This document shows positions 20,901 through 29,839 of a DNA stretch of 64,000 bases, one piece after another. How positions within the stretch are numbered: the stretch's first letter is position 1; every line of letters starts with the position of its first letter. The notes below the pieces were generated by a model. That model saw only the letters and a list, made by a program, of their open reading frames with translations. It had not been told where the DNA came from and did not search any database. Position numbers and translations under genes: made by a program. Source of the stretch: Phaeodactylum tricornutum CCAP 1055/1 (lineage: Eukaryota > Bacillariophyta > Bacillariophyceae > Surirellales > Neidiaceae); assembly GCF_000150955.2 (NCBI RefSeq), contig NC_011681.1, positions 667,501-731,500 of the forward strand, given 5' to 3'.

Positions 20901-21384
20901 TTATCGGCTGGGCTCTGTTTGTAGGTTATACTTGGATTTCAGCTCGGCAACTTCCTTTTGCTTGTCGTGCAGTCTTTCTTTCAATGTCGCAATAGTGCTC
21001 TCCAGCTGCGGGAAGAGAAGGGAATATAGCACCAGCGTGCGAGTGTGAGGCTGGTTGCAGCTTCATCCAAGAACCGTCCCAAGTCAGAGTGTTGCGGCAG
21101 ACCGCATTTTCGCTGTCACAAAGAGTGCTTACATTTTCTCGATTGGTCTTGACGGAGGGCAGTACTTCCTTGACGGTCCGCTCGACGAGCACCTCTCCGA
21201 CCAATCGGTAAGCCCGGCGGTCGGGCTCCAACGGCTGGAGGGTTTCTTCTACGAGTTTGTGCTCGTTCCGGTCCATTTCAAGTTCGGAAATCTTATTGCC
21301 GAGACTTTGTGATTCTCTCAGAAGATCATTGTACTGATTAACCACTTGCGGTGGTGGTTGTGGGTGACTGTGAGTAGATGCCAT
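20901..21384 (-). CDS. PFDN2: Prefoldin subunit 2
   Basis: Exon 1 is 21384..21133 (MASTHSHPQPPP) and exon 2 is 21005..20901. The 127 bp intron has GTAAGC and CGCAG ends and lies in phase 0. The 118-residue product has two coiled-coil helices around a beta hairpin: VVNQYNDLLRESQSLGNKISELEMDRNEHKLVEETL, then RRAYRLVGEVLVERTVKEVLP, then LESTIATLKERLHDKQKEVAELKSKY. This matches prefoldin 2 (family: DRKCFRLVGGVLVERTVKEVLP). Prefoldin is a cytosolic hexamer that hands unfolded actin and tubulin to the CCT chaperonin. It is divergent from FIP1 with about 370 bp between starts. Confidence 0.95.
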
Positions 21385-21753
21385 GCTTATTGTTGTTTCT
21401 AGCAAAGTGGTGGATGATCGACACCAATTTCGAACGGAAACAAAGTGTGTTTATTGGAGGCGAAGGAATGCGAGGGCACGCATGGAAACAAAAGGGAACC
21501 AGGCCCTGGATGCGACCGTCCGTCGTCCTTGTCCGGCGTCCTTGTAGAGAGGAAGCACAAATCGTTGTAATACATAGTGGCGGGGAGTAAACCTTTAGCA
21601 CATTGACCTTCTTGTATGGCGGAATGTGAAATAGGTAGGCAGATCACTGTCAAGCGTCCTAGTAGGAACGTACCTAACAGTAAACAACCATACCTTGCCA
21701 AAACTGCACGTCAGATTGTAAATGCTATAGTCCTTGCAAAGAGAAACATCACA

Positions 21754-23274
21754 ATGGGACGAAAAAAGCGCAAGACGACCGATACGGATGCAGCCGCTGA
21801 AGAAGAGGCCGCAGCAGCGCAGCCCAACGAATTGGTGACTGCTTCGGCGACGATGCCGCTTGCGTCAACAATCAAGACACCGACTGGTACGCAAGCCTTA
21901 CCTGCGGCTTCTAACTACGCGATGACGTCTCATTCCGGGGAAATTGTGCAAGAAGGTACGTGTGTGGTAACATTGACGGATTAGCGTTCCCTCGTCGTTT
22001 GAATCAAGGATTTCTCTTTCTCACTCGGTGAGAATTGCGCGCGCCTGTGTGACGCTTCAGATGTGTACGTCTCGGACGGATCAGAGGACGAGCTCGAAGA
22101 TGTGGACGTCGTGTTGAGTGGGTCACGAATGGGGCTCATGCGTCGCGGATTGGTGCATCCGTCGGCGTTGCTGCAGCCGAATCGACAGTGGACGAGAAGT
22201 GACGCCGCCACGGCGGTCGCCGAAGGCGAAGCCTTCACGGAAGACGAGACACGGTTACGACAGGAGGAGGAATTGGCGAAACTAGATCCCGCCGAACGCG
22301 CGGCTCGACTACAGCAAGAAAAATTACGCAAAGAAGAGGAAGCAGTTTTAACGGAGCGACAAAAAGAGAGTGAAGAGAACGCCGGTCGTGATCCGGCCCT
22401 CTTCTCCAAGAGAACGGCCTTTGATATTCGCTTTGATCAAATTGAGGAAAAGCCTTGGGCTCGTGGCACTGGAGATTTTGCAGACTTTTTTAACTACGGT
22501 TTGGCGGAAGAAGATTGGTTGGAATACGCAGAGCAGCAAATGATGATTCGACAGGAACTCATTGACGCGAGCAAGCAAAAGAGGGCTCCGGACCCCACGA
22601 TTGTTCCGGTGACGCCGAAGGCACCGGTCCTATTAAATTCCGCACTACCGCGAGCGGATGGAATTGCGGAGGGCGAGGATGCCGATAGTAATGCAGAAGT
22701 GGGGCCAGCACTAGGCCCAATCCTTATCAAGAAGGAAGATTCGTCACTTGCAGGTCCTGCAGCTGGTCCCGATGCTGAACGAGACACGGAGGACGTGGAC
22801 ATTGACGTGGGAAAAGGCGGTGCATGGGGAGCCGGAGCTGCCCCAGGATCATATCTGGCCCGTCTTATAGAGGAGCAAGAAAATGGTTCGGCTTCGAAAA
22901 CGCCGCCTCCCCCAAGCGAAAACGCTGGTAGTTACCACGGTAGCAATTACGGCGACAATGATGCGACGGGTGGTCATTACGGACCTGCGAGTGACAACGA
23001 CAAACCTCGAGGGGCGCGCTACGGGGCCCGGGAGCAGGTTCAAGCACAAAACGACTATTATGGGGAGAGTGGTGGACATTATGGTGGAGCTTATCCACCG
23101 CAATCACTGCCACCTCCGCCATCTTCTGGATTTCGTGGAGGCCGGGGTGGCCGTGGCTATAATAGCGGCGGCCGAGGTTTCGAGGGTGGGCGAGCAGGTC
23201 GAGGCGGTTGGGAAGACCGGGGAGGTGGAAGCGAATATTTGCCGAGAAAACGAAGTAGAGATTGGAGGCGTTAA
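21754..23274 (+). CDS. FIP1: Pre-mRNA polyadenylation factor FIP1 homologue
   Basis: Exon 1 is 21754..21955 and exon 2 is 22061..23274; the 105 bp intron (GTACGT...TTCAG) joins GEIVQED to VYVSDGSEDE in phase 1. The diagnostic Fip1 motif is complete: IEEKPWARGTGDFADFFNYGLAEEDWLEYAEQQ (family [21 protein letters not shown]). It follows an acidic N-terminal part. Fip1 bridges poly(A) polymerase and the CPSF complex in the nucleus. The C-terminal 150 residues are Gly/Tyr/Arg-rich (YHGSNYGDND, FRGGRGGRGYNSGGRGF) and end in RKRSRDWRR, an RGG-type RNA-binding tail with a basic end. The start ATG encodes MGRKKRKTTDTD, a likely nuclear signal. Confidence 0.93.
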
Positions 23275-24148
23275 AGATCAGAGTAGTCGGGGAAAACATT
23301 TCTTCTTTACCGAGTACGAGGTCAGTGGGATTTTTTTTCGTGACAACGGACTGATCACCTAATTTTTCCCTTCCAGTTAGTCATCTGTCCCGAGCTGAAA
23401 TTTACTTGACTGGATGTAGACAACATGATGTATGACATCAGACTGTAGTTACAGTAAACTGTGTTTATCATTCTGCTGGATGGCTACTATCTAGCCTCTA
23501 AGAGAGCAAGAGTGCTTGGTAGTTGCGAAATCAAAGCGGCACGGTGGATCGGGGTTTCCGAGACAACCCTTGCATAAACTAACCCCGACATACCAATGTG
23601 CTGCCATCAAAAGCGCGTACACATTTTTGCTTGGAATCATTAATAAATGTATGCTATACCTAGAACAATCGTTGGCCTGTTAGTGCCCTACAAGATGCTC
23701 TTTTCCAATTGGTGATTACCAACCAGAAGTGGGAAAAGAGCTCCCGCAGTATTTCTTAGAGTAGTTATCCTTTACATGTTACTAGAACCAACGAGTGGCT
23801 TCCATAGTTGCACAGACAAAGGAAAGTAGCGACGGATGACACACGCACCGTCTGCGTCATCTGGTGACATGCCGAAGTGTCTCGTGTGCTACACACACAA
23901 TTCTAACATCATGAAGAGTGTATCCCACAACGGCATCACGAGGAGGCCTTTTATCATTCCGGGAGGGTCAGTCCCCTGGATGTATACATTATAGGAGGTC
24001 AGTCCCTGAATGTATACACAATAGTCCAGTCAGTCGACGGAAAGATAGAGGGAAACAATGCGGAGAGTTCTGCTGTGAAAGAAAGAATTCCAGAATATTC
24101 TACCCCTGCTCCTTTCTTTTCCATTTAATCACCGACTCAAGTACTTTT
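23275..24148. other. Intergenic region with a short tandem duplication
   Basis: About 870 bp with no gene recognised. It holds a two-copy 30 bp repeat (separate entry) about 130 bp upstream of the first class IV aminotransferase start. Confidence 0.35.
23964..24024. repeat. Two-copy direct repeat, unit about 30 bp
   Basis: Two adjacent imperfect copies share the core GGTCAGTCCC and TGTATACA and both end in ATAG. They differ at a few bases. They lie just upstream of the class IV aminotransferase gene and could be a promoter element or a chance duplication. Confidence 0.6.
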
Positions 24149-25330
24149 ATGAGTATGAGTGTCGGACGCCGGAACGCCGTCGTATTGATGATGCTGTGTT
24201 CGCTGTCAGCTTCTCTTGGCAGCTTTATTCATCGACCTGGAACTTTTAACGGGCGAATAGTGCAGCCTTCTCTCTCAGCATGGAGCCGACAATGTGGACC
24301 CAGGGCACGATTTGAAGGCAAAGAACTGGAGGTTACGGATTGTTGCCTCGAAAACAAAGATTACGCATCTCCAAGGGCGTGGTTGGAGCATAAACCCAAC
24401 GGCGCGTATACGGTTATACGATGCGATTTCGACCAACAAAATTATCTGGGAAGCGAGTGGAAAATTTGGGGACAGGCATTTCATGAAAACCGGCTTCAGC
24501 AGTCCTACCGGGCTTTTGCCGAGTCCACCCTTATTGCTGTCGATTGCGCAGCGCTGGTAGAGGCTCTGAACGATACCTCCTCGATTCTTCTTGAGCTTCT
24601 AGCAGACGCTGGTCGTCAGCTACCGTACCTTTTAGAGAGCGATGGTTCTGCATACGTTGCAATGGTTACGATTCTTTGGCATCCTGCTGTAGAAGACGGG
24701 ACAAAGATTGAGGCTCGCGGCCACATTTTTACTAGCAATGCAGTTGACAATTCCAGCATGTACAATCCAGACCCTATCAATGTGTGTATTGCACTCGCCC
24801 CGGGAAAATCGCTGCTTCTACCTCAACGAAGAGGTTCGAATCCTCTTGCCAAATTATCTACATGGTGTTCCGACCGCCAACCTTTGGAGGACAGGTTCAA
24901 AAATGCAGACATCAATGAGATATTGCTCGCCGATGCCGATGGGGATGTTGTAACTATTTTGGAAGGACTTACCAGCAACCTTTTCGCGGTTTACCCCGGC
25001 AACGTTCTTCGTACGTCTTGCCGGGACGTCCTAAATGGATACGCTCGAAGTCTAGTTCTTGACTGCGCTGGGCGAGTGGGTTTCCAGATCGATTTTGCAC
25101 CTATTTGTTTGGCGGAAAGTCCTCTATGGCAGGAAGTCTTTACCACATCAGCAATCAAACTCATTGTTCCGGTGAAATCTGTATTCGTTCCGCTCTATGA
25201 TCCAGATGACAACGAGAAAGTAGTGCTCAAGCCGCTTTGGAAAGACGACGAGAAAGGTCGCTCAGGAATAGATGGACCTTCGTGGACGCTGTTGTACAAA
25301 GAGATAATTAATGACGAATATCTTTTATGA
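24149..25330 (+). CDS. Class IV aminotransferase-like PLP protein, copy 1, probable plastid presequence
   Basis: 393 residues from the ATG at 24149 (MSMSVGRRN). A signal stretch AVVLMMLCSLSASLGSFIHRP carries the diatom motif S-FIHRP. The C-terminal domain has fold-type IV PLP features: INEILLADADGDVVTILEGLTSNLFAVY (family E-L-L-x-D-x-G-x-V-x-EG-x-SN), RDVLNGYARSLVLDCA and WQEVFTTSAIKLIVPV. The likely PLP lysine lies in NPLAKLSTW, where plant relatives have AK-x-S-x-W. Plant homologues are annotated as D-amino-acid-aminotransferase-like or branched-chain types, and their substrate is uncertain. The N-terminal half (EWKIWGQAFHENRLQQSY) is shared with the next gene, which is a tandem duplicate on the same strand. 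Confidence 0.85.
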   Translation: MSMSVGRRNAVVLMMLCSLSASLGSFIHRPGTFNGRIVQPSLSAWSRQCGPRARFEGKELEVTDCCLENKDYASPRAWLEHKPNGAYTVIRCDFDQQNYLGSEWKIWGQAFHENRLQQSYRAFAESTLIAVDCAALVEALNDTSSILLELLADAGRQLPYLLESDGSAYVAMVTILWHPAVEDGTKIEARGHIFTSNAVDNSSMYNPDPINVCIALAPGKSLLLPQRRGSNPLAKLSTWCSDRQPLEDRFKNADINEILLADADGDVVTILEGLTSNLFAVYPGNVLRTSCRDVLNGYARSLVLDCAGRVGFQIDFAPICLAESPLWQEVFTTSAIKLIVPVKSVFVPLYDPDDNEKVVLKPLWKDDEKGRSGIDGPSWTLLYKEIINDEYLL

Positions 25331-25801
25331 TGTAGCGAATTTCTTCTGCGATGCAGCGAGTATTAGTCGCTTGATGAGATTCAGTCCTGGTTTGCGTTTC
25401 CGTGACCAGAGAGTCTTCCGTGCGCCATGCAACTTTTGATTCAGCTTGCGTGGATTGGGAAGTTCGACCTTTGCGGCCATAGACAGATAACAAAAAATAT
25501 TGTGCAGAGGAAGTCTCTATCTCTAGCCTTCTTGCCATTGTAAAACAGGAGCGCCTGTCGTTCCTGCCGTTCCTGCTCTGGATTCTGCAAGATTGGGGAT
25601 TTCGTACGGAAAAAATACGAACCCAAAGTTAGAACCAAAATGGCATGGAAAAATTTCTGTGTTGAAAATAGAAATCGAGAAGGACGTCAATGTTTGTATT
25701 CGCCGCAGGAAAACGTGCATTGACGGGGAACAAATTAAGCAGAGTGTTCTCTGCATGTCTACACTGGAGCTATATGGTGTTAGTTTTTACGAGGTACTGG
25801 A
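25331..25801. other. Spacer between tandem aminotransferase genes
   Basis: About 470 bp separating two same-strand paralogues. No coding exon was recognised. It probably contains the terminator of copy 1 and the promoter of copy 2. Confidence 0.35.
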
Positions 25802-27118
25802 ATGCTTTATAAGACTTGGTGTCAGTCTTGGATTCGCCCTAGACTTTCTGTCATTCATTCTTTGAGATCTGCTACAGCTGCTATGTCTACTTCACTGAAA
25901 CCTGCTTTCAGCTGGTGTTGCATAGCATCCATCAATGATAAAAATGACCGAGTCAAAGTGAGTCGAATAGCTAATTTCAAAGAAAATTCTAGCAGCACCG
26001 CGTTTCGCGAGAAAGATGGGCTGCAATTTGATATCACCATCAGCGCGGACTGGATGGAATTTGTCGAGCGATCCGAAAACAGGACTAACGATGTAGGCGG
26101 AGCTGGTGCATACGATACGTTACGCTGTGACCTGGTAATGGAAACTACTCCGGCCAACCGCTGGAGACTTTGGGGAACTGATTTTCACCTTGAAAGGCTC
26201 CGTCGCTCCTATGAATCCCTTATGCATCATCATAAACATGGCGGAAATTCAAATGCAGGGAGCACGGATATCGCAACGCAATTGGCATTGGACAAATCTC
26301 GCTTGGTCTTTCAGGCGCTGTTATCGGAAGCTGTGGTGTTGGATGATATACAAAGTACGCCCTCTGTTACACCACCGCATGATATCATGGTGCAGCTTGT
26401 TCGGCTTACTTGGCTATGGTCGCCGTCGCATGTGGAAGGGGACGACACCATTTTGGTCCGTGCACATGCGTGCTGTAATGCAATACCTATGCGTATACAT
26501 AGCCCTGTTGAGCCCATTTCCGTAACGGTTGCAGCCGAGGCCCACGATAACGGTAAAGTACACGTCGCTGTTGACAAATCTCTGCCAAGTCGCTACACAG
26601 ATCCGCAGAACAAAGTTGCTTCGTGGACTCGACTGCGAAAAAAAATGGAAGAGCCTAAGAAATACAAACCTCCTGGTATATCAGAGGTTTTACTGGTTCG
26701 TCCTAGCATGTCCAACCCCACCGAAATGGAAGTCCTAGAAGGCCTCTCAAGCAATTTCTTTGTCGTTTATAAAGACGGTACCTTACGAACAGCACAAGAC
26801 GGTGTACTGAACGGTTACGTTCGACAGCTCGTTCTAAAAAGTGCCAAGAAGTTCGGCATAAAAAATGACAGCAACCCGATTCTAATGGAGGATGCAAAAA
26901 AGGGGTTTTGGAAAGAAGCTTTTATAACGTCGTCGTCGCGACTCATATTTCCCGTATCGAGGGTTATGCTTCATAGCGACGACAAGACAAAGCTCGAAGA
27001 GTACTGGACTGATCCAATGTTGACAGAGAGGGTCCATTATGTCGGTAAAAAATTAGAAAGCTCAACATGGCAAAAACTGCTGGACGAAATTTTGCGGCTT
27101 GGCGGATACCCAACTTAA
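25802..27118 (+). CDS. Class IV aminotransferase-like PLP protein, copy 2
   Basis: 438 residues from the ATG at 25802; Met28 (MSTSLKPAF) is an alternative start. The sequence parallels copy 1: RWRLWGTDFHLERLRRSYESL, TDPQNKVASW (likely PLP lysine), ISEVLLVRPSMSN...EVLEGLSSNFFVVYKDGTLRTA, DGVLNGYVRQLVLKSAKKFG, and FWKEAFITSSSRLIFPVSRV. Copy 2 fits the plant-type pattern better (EGLSSNFFVV, TSSSRLIFPV), while copy 1 departs in the last motif (TSAIKLIVPV). The N-terminus has an Arg/Ser-rich stretch but a weak signal peptide, so its location may differ. Convergent with CENP-O. Confidence 0.87.
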   Translation: MLYKTWCQSWIRPRLSVIHSLRSATAAMSTSLKPAFSWCCIASINDKNDRVKVSRIANFKENSSSTAFREKDGLQFDITISADWMEFVERSENRTNDVGGAGAYDTLRCDLVMETTPANRWRLWGTDFHLERLRRSYESLMHHHKHGGNSNAGSTDIATQLALDKSRLVFQALLSEAVVLDDIQSTPSVTPPHDIMVQLVRLTWLWSPSHVEGDDTILVRAHACCNAIPMRIHSPVEPISVTVAAEAHDNGKVHVAVDKSLPSRYTDPQNKVASWTRLRKKMEEPKKYKPPGISEVLLVRPSMSNPTEMEVLEGLSSNFFVVYKDGTLRTAQDGVLNGYVRQLVLKSAKKFGIKNDSNPILMEDAKKGFWKEAFITSSSRLIFPVSRVMLHSDDKTKLEEYWTDPMLTERVHYVGKKLESSTWQKLLDEILRLGGYPT

Positions 27119-27157
27119 TGCAAATGTAAGAAAAATCCGAGTCCATAAAGGTACAAC

Positions 27158-28519
27158 TTACCATTCCGACATGGCTTCAGCGACATCCCGAAGTGCTTTG
27201 TCCAACGTTGAACGACGAAAGGCAATTGTAGCGGTTTCTACTAAATCGTCTTGTACTTGCGCGTCCTCTTCCCGATCGTCGTCACTAATAGACATGGCCA
27301 AAGCTGTTCGGCTGCGAGGCACCCGCGCAACTCCCGTGGCAGTCAAGTTTTTGACAGTCACGACGGAGGGTAAGACACGCATGGGGTCTTTGTAATGCAG
27401 CTGAACTGACAGCGTGCATGATCCAGATAGCAAAGTAATGTGAAATGATATTCTCTCACAAGAATCGGACGGCTGAATTTCTCCCGTGACGTATATTCTG
27501 CCATCACTCGCAGCTTCGTGTTTCTTGGACAGGGATTCCAGAATCTTAACGGTATGCTTTCTCGAGGCGAAGCAGTAACACGCGCAATACAACTGATTAG
27601 CGAAGGATCTTAACCTCGGCATCAGTCGTTTGGTCTCCCATCTCGAATCGTCATTGACCGGTCCCAGCCGTACCGCACCGCCCAACGTCTCTTGTAAGAT
27701 GGAGGCCAATGGTACGCATGCCGGTAACGTGTGCTGGACTACTCGAAGATACAAATCGTCGCAACCATGAACCGAAGCATCGAACACCGAAGGTTTTTGA
27801 TTGAATGAGCGTTCCTTACCCGAACCCATGTACGGGTCTGCAGTCACAAGGTCGAAAAAGGCGTGATAGCAAGCTACGAAATGCCCTTCGACCGATACGT
27901 CTAACCGCAAGGCCAGGATTTCTTCATCGGCGGCACCACAAGAAAGGAAGGAAATGCCCGCCAGACGGTAGGCTGCCGCAATTTTGCGGCGCAACCGGAT
28001 ACGATGCATTCGTTCGGCCATTGCTCTTTCTTCCAAAACGTGATGAATCAAATTTACGGGATCTGATGAAGATCTGATGCTGGTGGTTTCCTCTTGACAT
28101 TGTTCGCTCTTAGATGCTGCTGAGTCGTCTAGTCTGCGTAAATACGGACGACGCTGTGCGGCCAATGCGCGCCGTTGACGTTGTCGCAATTCGTCGCCAA
28201 CTGTGAACACGTTTCGAACACGCTCGCGGTATTCCTCTACTTGTGCAGCTAGCGCTACACGACGGCGTTTGAGTGCATTTAGCTGGTCATTCTGTGCAGT
28301 TCTTTGTCTAGGTTGCTCTACGATAGATCGTAAGACGCGTGTATGGATCGAGTTGATCTCCTCCTTGTTTGCGAGCAGGGTGAACGGCAGCGACGGCCCA
28401 GTCTTCGAAGTTACTGCCTCTTGATCTTCAGGCGTCTTTCGTGATTGTTTTTCCGGACTTGCTTCTACTAAAGGAAGACCTGGAGAATGCGAAGAAGCGC
28501 GGTCGTTGTCCATGGTCAT
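27158..28519 (-). CDS. CENP-O (Mcm21) homologue, inner kinetochore
   Basis: 453 residues, one exon, ATG at 28519. The N-terminal half is polar and then coiled-coil (LNALKRRRVALAAQVEEYRERV). The C-terminal half matches human CENP-O block by block: KIAAAYRLAGISFL (human ILQAYHFTGLSG), VSVEGHFVACYHAFFDLV (human TAFEGNLLDSYFVDLV), VVQHTLPACVPLASI (human HHHSVPVFIPLEEI), ANQLYCACYCFASRKH (human CEYLNAYSGRKY) and LHYKDPMRVLPSVVTV (human LLYKDLTATLPTDVTV). The order is conserved throughout. CENP-O belongs to the COMA/CCAN complex that links centromeric chromatin to the outer kinetochore. About 55 extra N-terminal residues are Pro/Ser-rich. The gene is divergent from ribosomal S19. Confidence 0.86.
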   Translation of the reverse strand: MTMDNDRASSHSPGLPLVEASPEKQSRKTPEDQEAVTSKTGPSLPFTLLANKEEINSIHTRVLRSIVEQPRQRTAQNDQLNALKRRRVALAAQVEEYRERVRNVFTVGDELRQRQRRALAAQRRPYLRRLDDSAASKSEQCQEETTSIRSSSDPVNLIHHVLEERAMAERMHRIRLRRKIAAAYRLAGISFLSCGAADEEILALRLDVSVEGHFVACYHAFFDLVTADPYMGSGKERSFNQKPSVFDASVHGCDDLYLRVVQHTLPACVPLASILQETLGGAVRLGPVNDDSRWETKRLMPRLRSFANQLYCACYCFASRKHTVKILESLSKKHEAASDGRIYVTGEIQPSDSCERISFHITLLSGSCTLSVQLHYKDPMRVLPSVVTVKNLTATGVARVPRSRTALAMSISDDDREEDAQVQDDLVETATIAFRRSTLDKALRDVAEAMSEW

Positions 28520-29208
28520 GTTGGAACATGGATGCGTATAGGTAGCTGCGTTTAAAAAATATTTGACTTACGTTAGCAGCTCTTGCAGCTAATGTAACAT
28601 GAAAGACAGAGATGGCGTGAGGGACGTGTTCTTCAAACGTCGTCTGTGCTTTTCGTAACCCATATCCGGGTCCTCCAATTTACCATTTTTAATCGGTTGC
28701 TGTACTCCCACACTTACCTGCATACTAAAAGTCTTTGTCAGTGTTTCGGCATGCTACCAGGCACTTTCCCGTCTGCACCCACGGCGATTGCGCCAGCAAG
28801 CTGAAAGCATCATCGTAACCGATTGCAGACTGCTAGTTGTATTCGTTGTTTCGACCTTGTGCTAGGTACGATCTTGGTGTTTTTGAGCCGTTTTTTAATA
28901 CTTTGTCGTAGACAGCTGACGGAGGTGGAGAATAGGGTGAAGTGCGTAACGGGAGACTGTCTAGAACTTGTATCGATCGCGTCGCTGGCTGCCGTTTGGG
29001 TGGCAGCAGTGGCGATGAACGCTTGAAACCATACTGTATTCGTCGACGAGGAGTGTTATTCACGAAGAGAGTTTGGGCGTAGTTCAGATCTTCTCCACTT
29101 GCTGTGGTGTCACTTTCGTCGACTGCAGTGTTCACTTCCGTTCATTTTTTGTGTGTAGCTGTTGCCTTACCTTGCTATTTGTGCCCTTCTCTAGTTTTTA
29201 TTTCTAAT
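28520..29208. promoter_or_regulatory. Divergent promoter region between CENP-O and RPS19
   Basis: About 690 bp separate the two start codons. The stretch before the S19 ATG is pyrimidine-rich (TTTTTATTTCTAAT). A 5' UTR intron for S19 is possible, but none could be fixed. No defined motif was identified. Confidence 0.4.
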
Positions 29209-29667
29209 ATGGCAGAAGAAGCTCGTGGAATTTGTGTTCGTGATGTTGCGGCAACGGACTTTATCAAGTCTTACGCCGAGCACTTGAAGAACTCTGACAA
29301 GTTCGACTTGCCGGTCTGGTCGGACACCGTCAAGACGGCCGTCTTCAAAGAGTTGGCTCCGTACGGTGACGACTGGTATTACATCCGAGCAGCCTCCATT
29401 GCACGAAAGGTGTACCTACGTCCTGGAGTTGGAATCGGACAACTGCAAAAGTGGTACGGAGGAAGCTACCGTCGTGGAACACGATCTGAACATTTCCGAA
29501 AGGCTGCCTCGGGTATCATTCGTTCTGTTTTGATCCAATTGGAAGAGATGAAAGTTGTCGAAAAAGTCGGAACTGGTGGACGCAGAGTTTCGGTGGTCGG
29601 CCAACAGGATCTTGACCGAATCGCCGGAACTGTTTTCCGTGCCGCGGAAGAGGACGACGAAGAGTAA
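29209..29667 (+). CDS. RPS19: 40S ribosomal protein S19 (eS19)
   Basis: 152 residues from the ATG at 29209; family members are about 145. Family signatures run the whole length: VRDVAATDFIKSYAEHLK, PVWSDTVKTAVFKELAPYGDDWYYIRAASIARKVYLR, GVGIGQLQKWYGGSYRRGTRSEHFRKAASGIIR, and the C-terminal QQDLDRIAG. It is a small-subunit protein needed for 18S rRNA maturation. The C-terminus carries an acidic tail (AAEEDDEE). Highly biased, C-ending codons suggest strong expression. Confidence 0.98.
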   Translation: MAEEARGICVRDVAATDFIKSYAEHLKNSDKFDLPVWSDTVKTAVFKELAPYGDDWYYIRAASIARKVYLRPGVGIGQLQKWYGGSYRRGTRSEHFRKAASGIIRSVLIQLEEMKVVEKVGTGGRRVSVVGQQDLDRIAGTVFRAAEEDDEE

Positions 29668-29839
29668 ACTTTTAAGTCCAGTATAAGAAAACCACCATAC
29701 ACTTTACGCCAGTTAGCTTACTGCAACTATCGTTAGATTTTTGTTAATGGAATAGTGTTCAAGGTTGCGATTGAGCATTATGAAGTTTGTAAAGAGTGTT
29801 TGAGCGGCACGCCTTGCTTTTTACCGAAATCCTTGTCAC

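Noticed and set aside
23918-24148. Extended N-terminus of the first aminotransferase
   Set aside because: It depends on a GTG start and would place 77 unrelated residues before a clear signal peptide.
24825-24850. GGTTCGAATCC as a tRNA T-arm
   Set aside because: It lies inside the aminotransferase coding frame, and no acceptor or anticodon stem can be drawn around it.
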